A stretch of 64,000 bases of DNA from Perognathus longimembris pacificus (Eukaryota; Chordata; Mammalia; Rodentia; Heteromyidae), in contig NC_063181.1 of NCBI RefSeq assembly GCF_023159225.1, positions 11,367,606-11,431,605 of the forward strand, read 5' to 3'. Under the pieces are notes generated by a model. The model did not search any database, was not told the DNA's origin, and saw only the letters and a list, made by a program, of their open reading frames with translations. This document shows positions 24,553 to 38,064 of this stretch, in pieces; position 1 is the first letter of the stretch; every line of letters begins with the position of its first letter. The position numbers were made by a program, and so were the translations under genes.

Positions 24553-25689
24553 GAAAGTTGTATTTTAATTCAGGTTCAGTCCATAGACATAACACAATGT
24601 GTAGAGTGTCATAACTGGGAATAATGTGGTAGGGCAGAGTATTCGCCTCAGAGTAGACAGGAGTCCGAGAGAACAAAGAAATGCCCATGACCTATGGGGT
24701 CATGTAGGCCTTCTCTTCTAATAGTCCATTCAGCTGTAAATTTATCGATGGATCCTACCACTGATGAAATAGTATTACTCTTACCCAATCACCTTCTTCC
24801 TTGAGGTAGTATAGCCATAAGCGAATATTGATTCAATTATTCCTACCACTTGTGACACTTAAATGTTACTAAATCTTAGTTTTAAAATAAAAAAATCTGA
24901 AGAATTTATAAAGAAATTCTACCAAAAATATATTAAGAATTCTAGAAATTCTGAAGAGAGTTTTAAGTCACCAGGTCAATTGTCTTATTTTTTTTAATCC
25001 CAATGGTTTTAATTTTCTCTTTTCTTGAGATATATAACTATTGTACACTCCCAAAGGCCAGGAATGTATCAGAATAAATGTAAAAATAATGGTGAATATT
25101 ATTTCACCCAGGTCCTTGGAAGCAAACACCTGAATTTTCAAAAGTGTCTATTCATGTGGAAACATGAAGAAAGATAATCTGAAAAGTAAATATCCAAAAT
25201 TATAGTGCTAAGGCCATTAGCATGATGAGCTAATAACCTTTGTGATTTCCAAAGCTTTATTTGGAGAGTGGTTTTTCAGGCAAGATGAAAGATTTATGTG
25301 AATAATATCTCTGGCAATATTTTCTGTTTCTCTACCCCATCAAACACACTGGTTGATTGCATGAACTATTTATATTAGCTTTTAAATTTAATAGTTTTTT
25401 TTTCTTTATAGAAAGAAAGAAAGTTGTACAGGGCTTAGGGATCTTATCTTATAAACAGCAATCCTAGAATAGTAAAAGGAAAACACGGTGGTAAATTCGA
25501 AGTGTTAATGAGATAGAGAAAAAAAAAGAAATAGCTTTACTTGTATAAGGAGTCTAATTGTGGAATTTTGTGAGTTTTTACAAGGTGAGAAAAAGAAAAT
25601 TGCCTCCAATGTTCCCCTGAGCATAAAATGGATCATCATTGCACCAGCCACTTACATCTTCATGTTGCCTAGGTTTCCTGGTTTCACAA
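24553..25689. other. AT-rich intergenic stretch
   Basis: Nothing is recognised. A GAAAGAAAGAAAG patch lies near 25410. Confidence 0.5.
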
Positions 25690-25865
25690 GCATTTTCATA
25701 AAATTATCTTGCTTCGTTCTCAAAAGAATGCAACATTACATGTCTGTCAAGTATTACAGCTAATTCTGTAGGTGCAGTAACTGCAAGTCAGGGGTGGAGG
25801 TCACCTAGCAAATCACAGCTATAATACACATTTGAATCCATCTGATTCTATATCCTCTGACTCAA
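25690..25865 (-). mobile_element. MIR relic
   Basis: GTAACTGCAAGTCAGGGGTG, GGTCACCTAGCAAATCACAG and ATTTGAATCCATCTGATTC match the reverse MIR 'cacacagctagtaag ... gaacccag' zone. Confidence 0.65.
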
Positions 25866-26279
25866 GGACCAGAAATATTTTACTCTATTCTGATTTGAGT
25901 TATGTATATTTTCTTTATTTGACCAATAAAAAGAAGCCCAAAGGCCGGATTAGGTTACCAATAACAACTGCATTTATAATTTTGGAAACATTCCAGAACT
26001 GAATGTATAATCTGTGGGCCAGCTTAAATTAAAACCCCATTGTTCTATTTTCAGATATCTTTGTGTGTTTTTTTAATAGCTAAGATATTGTTCACATTGT
26101 AAACAGTGGTTCCTGCATATACCTGGGTGTGTTTAGCCTCTCGTGCAGCTCCTGAGGCAGAGTGGCAGGGATATTTCCTTACCAAATTCATGAACTGAAA
26201 ATCTGATGCTTCATGCCTAAATAGGTGACAGGCCTACCAAGGTCTCAGGTGAGCCATTATATAGGGCTGAAGCCACTCT

Positions 26280-26420
26280 GATTTTTGATGGTTATTTGCA
26301 GATCTTTCTGTGCTGAGCAGGGGCCATATCTCATTCTACATTGCATATCTAAGCTGAATACAGTGCCTGGGAAAAATATGTACTCAGTAAATATTTGTTG
26401 AACAAATGAGTAAATGGGTT
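26280..26420 (+). mobile_element. L2 3'-end relic
   Basis: CAGGGGCCATATCTCATTCT, AATACAGTGCCTGGGAAAAA and CTCAGTAAATATTTGTTGAA-CAAATGAG reproduce the L2 terminus ('cagtgcctggcacatagtag... aataaatatttgttgaatgaatga'). Confidence 0.7.
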
Positions 26421-26479
26421 TAATCATTGTCTGCAGGCCTCCAATACTCATAAAAATCTACCTTGCCTCTAACATCCCA

Positions 26480-26680
26480 TTCAGCAATCATCCATTCAGT
26501 CTGTCAACAAATATGTATTGAGTACCTTCTACTTCCCAGACTATTGTAGGTGCTAGGCATATATGTGTGAAGAAAAGATGCTTGCACTTATAGTTTCATG
26601 GTTAGAAGCAGAAATAAAAAGAAAAATAAAATATGTAAAATGTCATAGGATGATAAAAGCTAAGGGAAAAGGGACAGTAG
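26480..26680 (+). repeat. Ancient mammalian interspersed repeat, family uncertain
   Basis: CATCCATTCAGTCTGTCAAC, AAATATGTATTGAGTACCTT and GTAGGTGCTAGGCATATATG follow the very common 'caacaaatatttattgagcacctactatgtgccagg' repeat. I do not assign a family. Confidence 0.5.
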
Positions 26681-27984
26681 ATGCTAAGGATGAGGACTTG
26701 CCTTCATTTACATACAATAGAATAGCTAAAAGGGCTTTAATCTACATAATCTATCATGATTTCCATTTTATGTTTTCAGTCACTGAACTGGGTGTCCTGA
26801 AATCCACATCTTTTGCTCTTTTATTATACAGACTTACAATTGAGTGGTGTTGTTCCTTTTAACTTGTTACTTTATACATAAGTGTCGTAGTGTTTGCCAC
26901 TAAGAACTTTCCATGTTAAGGGATGCTGCCCAATATTGGCAAATGCTCTATAGAGCTCAAGCTGGAGGCAGGAGATGGACTCCTGTTGTGAGAGTGATTT
27001 CCAAAGGGAAGCGTTAGCCCACCATCTCCAGCCAACCCCTCCTAAACCAAGCCCTGTGTGATAGACATAAGTGGTTTAAAGGCCTTGCAGATCAAGCTTC
27101 TAACATTATGGTATCAACTCATGTAATTTCATCTGGCCAAAAATGATTTCCTAGTTCTAACAATCCCTGGGCTTCAAAACAACGGAAGAGAAAAAAAATA
27201 GTGAAACGAGCACTTCTAATCAGAGGATAGCAATGATTTCATTGAATATTTCTCCAACAGCAGCAATCAGACAGTAAGAACCCATTTGTTGAACACTAAT
27301 CAGTAAGAATGGTTTTGGGAGGCAATTTTGGGGAATTGGGCTTGAATGGGGAAACTAACAGGACACAGGAAGAAGTAAATGAGAACATTCATATGGATAA
27401 TTAAGAAAATCGTACTAATTGAAAAAATATTTGGGGGTTTCATATAATTACATATGCCTAAAAGGGAGAGGAGAAAACTTGAAATGCCTTTTCCCCCCTT
27501 TAATGCATCTTAAATTGATTGAAGGTAGGTAGGATCAGAGATGTTTGTTTTATTAATGGATGACAGTTTTAAACGGTATGATCTCTTAGTTTGAAAACTA
27601 GCTTTAACCTCTCTCTTTAGAGAGAGGTACAAACTTTAATGTACTTCTTCATTATATGTTAAGTTGAAATATATGAAATAGTTGATATGTGGTATATAAA
27701 AGTAGCTGTTTTACGTGATTGCTAGCCCTTACTAGTCCATACTGAATGTTGTAGATATTTTTTATAGGAATGTAGCAAAAATAAGCATTATGGAAAGCTT
27801 GTTTTCATGATTCTACTGGACAGTCTTCTAAATCACCAGAGTTCCTTTGGAGTCAATGTACTGAAGTACAGAACTTTACGTTCAATGCAGTGCAAAAGAG
27901 ACCAGTAGTCTAAGTAAGCAAAGCAAAGTATATTTCCCTCCTAGAGTTTTTCTCAGCATCATTTTCTGTACATTTTTAGTTGTT
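26681..27984. other. AT-rich intergenic stretch
   Basis: No gene or repeat is recognised. A short inverted repeat CTCTCTTTAGAGAGAG occurs at 27611-27626. Confidence 0.5.
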
Positions 27985-28100
27985 TTCATGAAGATAGTGT
28001 CCAAGAGTGGTTACAGTTACCTAAGTCAGGCAAAGAGTACGTTTCTTTTGGGACAATGTCACCCCTTCCCTCCTACTCTCCCAGTTGTTCCCTTTTGCTT
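27985..28100 (-). mobile_element. L1 3'-end fragment
   Basis: GAGTGGTTACAGTTACCTAA, CAAAGAGTACGTTTCTTTTG and CACCCCTTCCCTCCTACTC parallel the reverse L1 termini at 10680 and 54975. Confidence 0.6.
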
Positions 28101-28232
28101 ATCATCTTTTAAGTCTAATATTGTTCACATTTATTGCCCCTTACAAAATGTCTTCACTAATTACAATCACAGGACCAGATTACATGCATGTCTACTTTTT
28201 TTTCTATCTAGTTTATTTATCTATTAATTTAG

Positions 28233-28438
28233 TGTCAGTCCTGGGACTTGAACTCCAGGCCTGGGGAGTTTTCCCCCAAGAATAGCGCTCTACCACTTGA
28301 ATACTACTGCACTTCTGGCTCTTGGATGGTTAATTGGAGATAAGAGTCTCATGGACTTTCCTGCCTAAGGTGGCTCTGCATTGCAACCCTCAGATCTCAG
28401 CCTCCTGAGCTAGAATTCCAGGCATGAGCCACCTGCAT
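28233..28438 (-). mobile_element. B1-Geo SINE
   Basis: Reverse copy: CAGTCCTGGGACTTGAACTC, TCTCATGGACTTTCCTGCC, CTCAGATCTCAGCCTCCTGA, CCAGGCATGAGCCACC. Confidence 0.9.
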
Positions 28439-31400
28439 TTTGTGTACTAAAAGGTTTCTTTATGATGCGAGGACTTAGAAATATGAGACTTCATAGACTA
28501 CATTCCGTGCATAGTCTATTTCCTACCAGGTCTTTCTCCTACATGGAATATAATCTTCATTCTCTGTATTTCCCCCTTACTTGTCAACAATGAGGTTTTC
28601 TTTCATGCCTGTGATAAGAGTTATTTACTCATGGAGGCCTCCTCAAAGCCCCTGCACTTTAGATGAAATGCTACCCTATACACATTAATTGATTTATGGA
28701 ATACGTATTTACTTAGTGGCAGTCTCATATCGACCTTCAGTCACCACGATCCTGGAGATGTTGTCTGTTCATGGTGCTCACGTGCATCAGGCTAGACTAC
28801 ATCAAATACTAACCAAGTAACCTCAGAGTATACTATCTGTCTATTGGTCACATTGCACAATAGATCATCTATATTTAGTAAACATACACGTAACATGGAC
28901 TAGCTTTGTACTAACTTCTAGTACGATGAAAAAAAGAGGACTTTCATTAAAGTCAAGAGATACTTTCTAGTATATTTGACACATGAAGACTTTCATTAAA
29001 ATCAAGCCCTTTTCACTAATGTCTATATAGCATTCAACAAACAATAAGTGGTGACACCTGAGAGTTAAATGTCATGATATTGTGCCAAACCCATTAGGAA
29101 ACACAGCTCATTGTTTTCACCAAAAGCATCCTTAGGTAAGTATGTGAGTTAGAATTTTGAAAGTTCAACAGATATTTGGTCCTATAGTTTTCTATTGCAA
29201 GAGCTCCTTCCCAAACACAGCATTGGGTTCAAACCCACTAGTTAAGAACAAAAGAGAGAAAAAGGAGAAGGAAGATACATCATTTTCCAGTCCATCTTTT
29301 GGAGACTTTCTGTGCTCCCTGGCTTCAATCCTCTTAGTCAGTGCCCTCCAAATATATCTAAAACCTGGGCAAAAGTACTGGGAACTTGGGAGGTATGCTT
29401 TAGTTGTGTACTGTTTCCACATAAAAAAGAACTGAAAGTGTAGTAGCATTTACTACTTCCAATTCCAGCGCCTACCATTGTACAATTGTCTTATTTTACT
29501 TGGAGCACTTTAAAAGTCTTCTTCCTTTACACCTCACAGCATCTAGTTTTTAAAGTAAATATCACAGAATTCAAAACTTTTCATCATTCAGAGACTCAAA
29601 CCCCAAGTTTTAGCTTATTGTCTTTCTGTATCTCTGAAATCCTCCCCCACACTTCAGGTTGCAATCTCTGTTCTAACCAAACAAGAAAGAAAGCCCCCAG
29701 GACCTTCCAAGTTTATTTATATATTTAAAAGAATCCAATTTAAATTGCAGATGTTGAGTAGTTCAGTCTATTTTTGTTCAGTGGAATTTTATTTACTTCT
29801 GATGCCATTTCTATATTATTAGTGTGTTTTAGAATTAGGAAGTCAAGTAGAAAAATTCTAGTGCACCAAAGTTAAGCAAACTCTACCGTAGAGCTTCAAA
29901 ATGCCATAGAAATAAAGTAAAAGAAATCACAGCTTCCAATCTTCATGATGTTCAATTACAATGTGTTTTCTAGTGAACAAATAGTTCAATATCAGATCCT
30001 GAAAATTATGAATTAAGAATGAATAGTGAAAAGAATGGTCTGAAAGAAGAAGTTGTACTGTCTAAAAATTGAATTTTCCCTAAAACTTCAGCCAAGATGG
30101 TGTGCCGGTTACTATTAATATATTAAATGACATTTGACTCTAGAATGGAAAATATTGTACTGCTGCTTGTGGTTGTTAAAACTAAGACCAAAAGTGACTG
30201 CTGTACTTTTAAGAGTGCTTTGGCAAATGTATTTGGGATTTTCTGTTTAATAACATTGCTTTAATGCATTTTATTTATATAATCGCAGACTCACATATTT
30301 TAAATTGTTTTACTTATACATACCACCCACACCTTTTTAACTCCATAAGGTATTATTAAACTGTAACCATTGCCACTTACCAGATGCAAAAAGACTTAAT
30401 TCTTTTGTAATCTATGCTTCCTAGATTTCTTTCTATTTTTTCCTTCTAGATTTTAAGCTTTTACGCTTGCAAACAATCCCTGTAGGTTTTCATTTCTAAA
30501 ACTAATAAAGCTAATTCACAAACACTAAAAAACATTTTGGTGATTGATGGAGTTTCATTATACCAATGGGGTAAAAAAAACAACCTGAAGCGACAGTAGC
30601 TCATGGCGTCTGGTGCCTGGGACTTGCTGATTTAATGTGGGAAACAGTGGGCACAAAATGCAGTGGGAAGGCCCACAGCTGCAGTGGGCAAGCACAGACA
30701 CTGGGAAAGGGTAGCTTTAGAACTTGTGTTCTGCAGGAGAAAGCTGCTGGCCCTTTGGGGAAACACACTTGCACAGAATAGCTATTCCAATCAGCAGGGT
30801 TATTTCTATAGAAAACAACAACCACAACAACGACCCCCCACCCCTGCCCACCCCCCAGCAGGAACATAGATAAAATCCATGCAAATCCAATTTTTATTCA
30901 CTGCCTAGACTAAATAATAGTGTCTTTTGGAGAAAACCAATACTGAGGTTTTGGGATTGTCTGTCTTCATTTTTATGCTTGAACAATTTAGAGGAAGGAA
31001 GTGTGATTTCAGTGGATTGCCAATTAGAAGCCTAACTTTCTAACATGATTGTTTTGTTCATGCTTTCTGGCATTTGTCAACATACCCTGGTCACCACCTC
31101 TGAGACTGGAAAATTATGAACTGAGCAGTCAATCACTCTTACCAATTGTATGAGCTATTCTGAAGTAGTTGTATCCTACAAACTAATCTCTAGCATTACC
31201 AACATTAGACAATAATGGCAAATACATGGCTTTCTAAATGTGATTTCTTAATGCTGACTGGTTCTGTTCTTCATACTTTCATATTTTTCTATTCCATTCA
31301 AATTTCAAGTTGGACGTTTGTTTCTCCTCTGTCAGAACATTTATTTAATTCTCTTAACTATACCATATTATTTATTTAAAAATATGCTTTAACAAGATGG

Positions 31401-32263
31401 CTACAAGATGAATATATAAAACAAAACATTGTGTGTCTAATGGAAATTTCTGGGTGGTCTTGTGAAAATGCCAGAACTATAAAGTCAATATCAAGTTGTA
31501 GAAGAAATGAGTTGAAAGCTCAGAAAAATATTGCCCAAGAAACAATTATCTTGTCTATAAAGAAAAAAGAAAGAAAAATGATGTCTAAAGAGGAGACACT
31601 ACTTTCAAATCCTTTCATCTGTGTATAATTTTAATGAAACTATACAAGCAGCTTGATTGTGTGGTAAACAGCAGTCTCTAACCTTGAGATATGGTGCTGA
31701 CCCAGAAAGACAGAAAGGAAAGAAATAAACGAATATTGTTTAGTCCAATATGGACTAAAGGGAAGATTTGTAATTTAGGAGAATGATTCTGCTTATAGAC
31801 ATGAATATTGAAAATGAGAGGTATGTTTTGAGCCAATGGTATCATCTAAACAGCTCTAGCCAAACCACTGGAGCACAACGTTCAATGGAAAGCATTGCCA
31901 TTAAGAGAAGGCTGAAAAATGTAGGTAGGAGACACACAAGGAAGACTTCTATTTGAAATCTAAGGAATTTGTCTTCTGGCTAGTAATTCTCGAGTATGTA
32001 TAAAAGTAACCTAGGAAGTATATGAAAATGCATAGCCCCTAAAATTCTGATTGGTTGAATCTAGAGTTGAAGGCCTGGAAAACCATGTTTAGCAAAAACT
32101 CTGGTTAACCGTTTTTTTGCAAGTGGTTTTTGTTCCCGCCTTGAGGTATCACTTAATGCAGACATGATCCAATTGGATGGGTGATTGTGGGAGGTTGGAC
32201 CCAATAGTCAGAAGCACATAGCACTCCACCTGGTAACAGAAAGGTGAAAAAGAAAGGCATTTT
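28439..32263. other. Long intergenic stretch without clear repeats
   Basis: 28500-28720 faintly recalls L2 (TTACTCATGGAGGCCTCCTC) but is too weak to call. 29157-29449 has overlapping 92- and 85-codon frames on opposite strands, and 30601-30869 another pair. None is recognisable. A C-rich segment lies at 30832-30857. This is one of the longest stretches without a young SINE. Confidence 0.45.
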
Positions 32264-32424
32264 GTGCCTGCCTCATATACACGAGGCCCTAGGTTCGATT
32301 CCCCAGCACCACATATACAGAAAATGGCCAGAAGTGGCGCTGTGGCTCAAGCGGCAGAGTGCTAGCCTTGAGCGGGAAGAAGCCAGGGACAGTGCTCAGG
32401 CCCTGAGTCCAAGCCTCAGGACTG

Positions 32425-32463
<39 letters not shown>
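32264..32463 (+). mobile_element. IDL-Geo SINE, 5'-truncated, young subfamily
   Basis: It starts inside the ID head at GTGCCTGCCTCATATACACG and runs through the Geo half to an A34 tail (32429-32462). It carries TTGAGCGGGAAGAAGCC and GAGTCCAAG, variants shared with the copy at 63705-63912. Similar AAAGGCATT / AAAGGCACT at the ends suggest a target-site duplication. Confidence 0.9.
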
Positions 32464-32466
<3 letters not shown>

Positions 32467-32500
32467 CTGCCAAGACTGGATTTCATTTCAATGCAAATCA

Positions 32501-32517
32501 TTTTTTTTTTTTTTTTT
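32501..32517. repeat. (T)17 homopolymer
   Basis: A run of 17 T lies 38 bp after the A tail of the preceding SINE. The sequence after it is not a recognisable SINE. Confidence 0.9.
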
Positions 32518-32663
32518 GTAAACCTCCTGGTCTAGAATTCAGAACTGGATTCTTGGCTATGGCTCCATTGCTGACTATTAGTATTTTCAAAGTAGCTATT
32601 TAACTTAACCAATAGTCACTTATACTTTCCAAGTAGATAAATAGAAAGGGAAAACACAATCTA

Positions 32664-32898
32664 AAAATTTATGGTTGGGGGCAGGGAATGTGGCTTAGTG
32701 GCAGAGTGCTTGCCTAGCATGCATGCAGCCCTGGGTTCGATTCCTCAGCACCACATAAATAGAAAAAGCTGGAAGTGGTGCTGTGGCTCAAGTGGTAGAG
32801 TGCTAGCTTTGAGCAAAAGGAAGCCAGGGACAGTGCTCAGGCCCTGAGTTCAAGTCTCAGGACTGGCAAAAAAAAAGCAAGATTAAAATTTATGGTTG
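32664..32898 (+). mobile_element. IDL-Geo SINE with target-site duplications
   Basis: Full-length element 32678-32884 between perfect 14-bp repeats AAAATTTATGGTTG (32664-32677, 32885-32898). It uses CTTTGAGCAAAAGGAAGCC at the junction, the older subfamily form. Confidence 0.95.
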
Positions 32899-33327
32899 TA
32901 GTACAACAATGTCACATTAAGAACTGTGCAAATCAAAGACAGGGCCTTTTATGGAGAACGTGGAGTATTAATAGATGCCAGCAAACACATAGGTTTTTTT
33001 TTTTTTCCAAAAAAATTGTTTAAATTCTTCCAATATTATTGAAGACTTTAAGAAAAGAGCACAGTTGCTCAATCTAGTTAAAAATCCAAGTAAAATTTTC
33101 ACTTATTAACTTTCTTATTAATGATCCATTTTTAACTATCAAAGGTACTTACTAAAATTATTTATAATAATTAAATGCTCCAGTATTTTTGATGCAACAG
33201 CTCTTAATGATTTAACAATGATAGATGCATTAGCATAAAAAGAATATCTTTTCACCTCATTATCAATATTGATTGCTTTTTCCAAATCAGTGTTTTATTT
33301 TACAGATTCCTTGGCAGTCTGTAGAAT

Positions 33328-33330
<3 letters not shown>

Positions 33331-33380
<50 letters not shown>
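33331..33380. repeat. (CT)n microsatellite
   Basis: About 24 CT units with a single GT near the right end. Confidence 0.97.
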
Positions 33381-33648
33381 ACATGGATGATTTTTAAAAT
33401 TTCTGAGTAAAATAATAATACAGACTCCTCTTTTAACATTCATTTTAAAGCCTTAATGGAGTAATATTGGTAAATGAGTTTCTAAGTTTAGAATAAAGTA
33501 TTTAACTCCTCCAGACTTCAGCTTCTTTTTGTCTTAGTGGTAAACAAACTTCCAGTAACTGAAAACCAAACATGCAAACAAAACCTTGCTTTAGTTATCT
33601 GAAACCACAGTATTAAGTTTGAAGTCATGGGTTCTTCTTCTTTTTTCT

Positions 33649-33848
33649 TACCAGTACTGGGATTTGAACTCAGGGCCTAGGTGATGTCCCTGAACTTCTG
33701 TGCTCAATGCTAGCGCTCTACCACTTGAGCCACAACTTAACTTGGTGCCTTTTATTAGTTAATTGGAGTTATGGGTCTCACAGGTTTTCCTACCTGGACC
33801 AGCTTCCAACTGTGATCCCCAGATCTCAGCCTCTTACATTGCTAGACC
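33649..33848 (-). mobile_element. B1-Geo SINE
   Basis: Reverse copy: CCAGTACTGGGATTTGAACT, CTAGCGCTCTACCACTTGAG, TCCCCAGATCTCAGCCTCTT. The B1 end is shortened. Confidence 0.85.
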
Positions 33849-36800
33849 TTGAAGCCATAGGGTTCTGAAATAAATAGTTTTGTTGTTGTTCTGTTTCCTC
33901 TGTTTCTAAGCCACAGATTGGAAACCTAGTTAGCTATTTTGTAATGATTCTCTTATTTATCAGAAGAATTAAGAAAAAATGTTATTGGAGTAGTTGGATA
34001 AAAGTGTAATACCCAGATTTCTCACAGTAATTGTGTGCTCTGAATAAAACAAAATTATACTTTTCTTCTTCATCATCATTTTTTCCCTATGTTATAATAT
34101 CACAGGTCTGAAATAGATACCCTTCAAAATCTCAGTTTCTAAGATGATTATTCCATTTTTATGAATAAAAAGTATTGCCAGCTCTCCAGTTAAATGGGAG
34201 CAAAGGATCATTTGGCTCATATATATGTGCCTTTAATCCCACGTAACACAGTATCACAGGAGAGGTATACCAATCACATGTGGCTGCTTTGCTTATATGG
34301 TTTACGGCCAGTATTGGTTTGCTTTAGATAACACACTCATGTACCGTGCCACTGTTGCTAAGATACAGTTTTGTAAATAAATGTTATTTTAAATATACAT
34401 CCTGGTGAGGGGAGAAAAAAAACATGGAAAGCAGTTGGCTCAAGATTGAAACTGTCTTTTCAGATGACAATGTGTTAGATAAATCTTTATGGCTATTTTT
34501 TTAGTACATCTTAAAAGAATGTTACTTTTGCACTGAAACTTGGTGAACAAAGCAATCAAGTCAAAGGTGAATAACAATGAGTTGGTTTTGATCACAATGA
34601 TTGGTCATTTTGAATAGATACTGATAGTATTAAGACAGGGTTTTATAAGGAAATTTTTTTCTTTGACATTTCTGCCAGCTTTGACACTGGGGCTTTTTTT
34701 TTTAAAAGGAAAGAATTTAATGGTAACTTATTACCTTCCAGTTTTAGAAATACCTCATTTTAGAAATCATTATTGAAAGCGGAAGGGATTCTAACTAGGC
34801 AGACTTATTCCAGGGAGCAGTTGGCATGCTGGCTGCTTGACAAACATGGCAGAGTAAATTGTTCCCCACCTGTGAGGCTCTACAAAAAGCCTGTTGCTCC
34901 CAGAAACCTTATCCATCAATACCAACTCCACCACTGACATGAATGTCTTCAAATCCCAGGGAAGGGTCCTCTGGAGCTAGGAAGGGCACGAGAAAGCTAA
35001 GAGGAATTTGAAGTGAACTTCAGTTTTTGCCAGTATCTTCTTCAAGATGAGGAATGATGAAATGGTATACTTAGGAAGCACTGTTCATCCATATTTTATG
35101 GGAAGTGCTAGCCAATGTGATAAAACAAGAAATAGAAACAAAAGTTACAAAGATTAAACAAATGAAGTTTAAATATGGTTTCTATGCAGATGTGGTACAA
35201 TTACCTAGCAATTACATAAATTATATTAGAATTAATAATGGCATAATAGGCTTACTCAAATAGAAAAAATGTTAATGAACAACTTGCTATTTAGGTCTAT
35301 ATGAGTAGTCCTTCTATTGCAAGATCATTATCACAGAAAAATTTTAAGTATTTGCAAATTGTTCCATCAATAAAATGCTATCCCGGGTGGGGGGAGTAAA
35401 TGTTAAGGTTTCAAAATCAGATTGTATCAACTTCAAGCATTTGCCAAAGGCCAGAGGAGTGTCCCTAGATCCTCTTGGGTTTTGGGTTTTGGGTTTCAAG
35501 GAAGCCTACCTACTCCATTAGCCTAGTTCCAGTTGCTTTTATGACCCGGGACAAGATTTCTTAGTAGCCATGTTCCAGTGACTCTGGCCTAACATACCTC
35601 TTTCCTTCATTTCCTGAAGATGCACTGACATGTCCTGACTTTTAGCCTGTGAATATTCAGGATATATAATTTAACTTTATGTTTATGAATGATAAGCCTT
35701 CTGGCATCTGATAAGCTTATGTAAGGCCTCACTATTAATTCTAGGCCCTGTCAGGTCTTTGCTATGGTGATTGATTCATGACCACTCCTTGCTGTTGTTT
35801 AGTTCCCAAAAGCAGACACCCATCACGAACTGTTGAGCAATGGAGTCACCTCTGTTTCTTTCTCTCCATCTATAGGGCCTTCTATTATCATTATCATTAG
35901 CACGATCATTATCATTATCATGTGTCCAACATTTTCATCAGACTTTAGGGTTTCTACAGTCACAGACATCATATGAAAATAACCTTGAACCCGAAATCCC
36001 TTACACCCAGCTTCTCCAGTGTCTGGTTCAATACTTGGCCAATGATTGATTTCTAGGGAATATTTTTTAAATAAATGATGACCATTAAGAGGAGGTGATT
36101 GTTTCGCTTATATCTGAAGTAATTAATCTTCAACAGCAACCTTTTACATTATATTTTCTTTCATTTTTAGTGCAGAAAATGGGGCTGAACACTTAGATCA
36201 TGATTAGCTTGACTTTCTGGAAATACAACTGAGAAGTGACCATTGTAGGTACTGCTCACAGAAGTGGGCGATCAGAATGAGGTGGTGAGTGTTAGTCAAG
36301 CCTGTTTTCACTTTCTTTACTCCACAGTCTTCTTTTACTATTAATCCCTACCTTAGCATTAGTCTGACCATCTTCTTACTTCCTTTGCATTTGAGTCAGA
36401 AAATAAAGAGACCAGGAAGGAAATTTCCATGCAAGTAAAACAGCAAAAATTGCTGACATGTGGATTGCCTGGTTAATATAAAGTCATGGATCATATATTT
36501 CTACAGGTGCCCTGGGAAAATTCGTAAACAAAGTGTTGAGCCATTAGATTTAGACATTTTCACTAAATACAAAAACAAAACTAAGTTGCATTGCCTAGTT
36601 AATGTGAAGAATATCAGCCTTGCCTAGAAGGGGAGATTAAAATATGTGGTAAATATTGTAATTATAAACTCAGGAGCTCAAATTTAACTGTGTTCAAGAA
36701 TTTTTGTGATCCTAATGGCTTGCCTAGGGGATATATATGATTCCTTGGAATTTTCCATAAGCTACAGTTCATACATATGCAAACTCATAAGGTCAGGTAT

Positions 36801-37093
36801 TTGCTTTCATCTATACTGTGTGGTGGGATGGTTGAGGTCTTTTATGGTTCAATTTTTTCCCATAACTTCCTAGTTTTGTAGCCTTAGGATTTTATCTTTC
36901 TAAACTTTATTTTCCTCATCAGGAAAGTCAAAAATCATACTTTAATTATTGTAGAGGATGCAAGAAATAAATATGCAAAGTTAACATAATGTCTGCCACC
37001 TAATTAACATGACAAAAAGGATTGCTGCTTTGTGTTCAATAGTATTAAATTCTAATTGAATCCTACATTTTTTTCAGGCATAGAAATCAAGTA
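33849..37093. other. Long AT-rich intergenic stretch
   Basis: No gene is recognised. Small simple sequences: three GGGTTTT units at 35477-35497 and an imperfect (ATTATC)n block at about 35883-35922. A possible MIR lies at about 36890-37000 (AACTTTATTTTCCTCATCAG). Confidence 0.5.
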
Positions 37094-37302
37094 TTGAAAT
37101 CTTTCCATTTGGCACTATTCCTTTGACTTTTGCTCAGTTTAGGGGATGTGTGTCCAGTTCTCCTAGTTATCCCTGATTTCCAATTAGGTATATAACAATG
37201 ATGTCTCTAATTTATCAGAGTGGCTCAGAGCTGTTCACACCACATAATAATCTTCTTACCACCCTTCTGAGACCACTATAGTGGAGGTTCAATCATATAC
37301 TC
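37094..37302 (+). repeat. Local duplication, copy A
   Basis: This segment is collinear with 38065-38263, about 85% identical by eye. Shared blocks include ACTTTTGCTCA, TGATTTCCAATT, TTATCAGAGTGG and TTCACACCACATAAT. It includes part of an old MIR at its right end. Confidence 0.85.
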
Positions 37303-37389
37303 ATTCACTGTAAGTATATGGCGTCATTTACAACTTCTACTGTCCTGTGTGGTACAGACCATCATTTACACATAGTTCTGATAAGAGAG

Positions 37390-37500
37390 CCGAGGTCATG
37401 TAAAAGTTAGGTCATTCACTTAAGCTTCCACAGATGCGAAGGGGGAGAATTTGTCTTTGAGCCCAGGTAATGTGCTCAAGAACCAGCACTCCCAAATACT
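37390..37500 (-). mobile_element. MIR relic
   Basis: GAGGTCATGTAAAAGTTAGG and TTTGAGCCCAGGTAATGTGC correspond to the reverse MIR. A further MIR-like piece follows at 37580-37660. Confidence 0.5.
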
Positions 37501-38006
37501 GTTCCTGAAGCAAATAGGATTCAAAAAAATCTTAGAAATCGAAGGCTCTTTATAAATACTTCAATACTACAAATTGTTTATGGGTAAGGAACCTCATTTC
37601 CCAAAGGTAGAAGAGATTAACCAGTGATTGACAGACCCAGGAGAAGGCACCTACTCTCCTCTGTCTATCCATATCTGTGACCTCACCTGGTACTGGCAGC
37701 GCTTTCTTGATGCATCACGAGCATTCATTTCCAAGAGAGAAATCAAGAGTTTAGCCTTTTATAAAAAGCTATATATATGACTTAGGTAGTTTATATAAAC
37801 TAATAAATCAAACCTGGACTCAAAGAATTTTTGTTTCATCTGCACTGTTACAATGAAAGCCAAGAAAGTACAAGGGAATTGGAAAGAGAGGAAATTGAAT
37901 TAAATCAATTTTCAACTATTTGTCCTTTCTTCAGATATGGGAATGTATGGCTGTGGGATTTTTATCTTCAATCTGTCAATTACCAGGACTGCATTTATAT
38001 AAAAAC

Positions 38007-38060
38007 AGGAAGGAAGGAAGGAAGGAAGGAAGGAAGGAAGGAAGGAAGGAAAGGAAGAAG
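38007..38060. repeat. (GGAA)n microsatellite
   Basis: About 11 AAGG units followed by an AAAGGAAG irregular end, immediately left of duplication copy B. Confidence 0.97.
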
Positions 38061-38064
38061 TGTA

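Noticed and set aside
32244..32603. 119-codon plus frame and 70-codon minus frame
   Set aside because: They lie in an IDL-Geo SINE and its A tail.
35477..35497. Three GGGTTTT units, telomere-like at first sight
   Set aside because: Vertebrate telomere is TTAGGG; three units of a different heptamer are simple sequence only.
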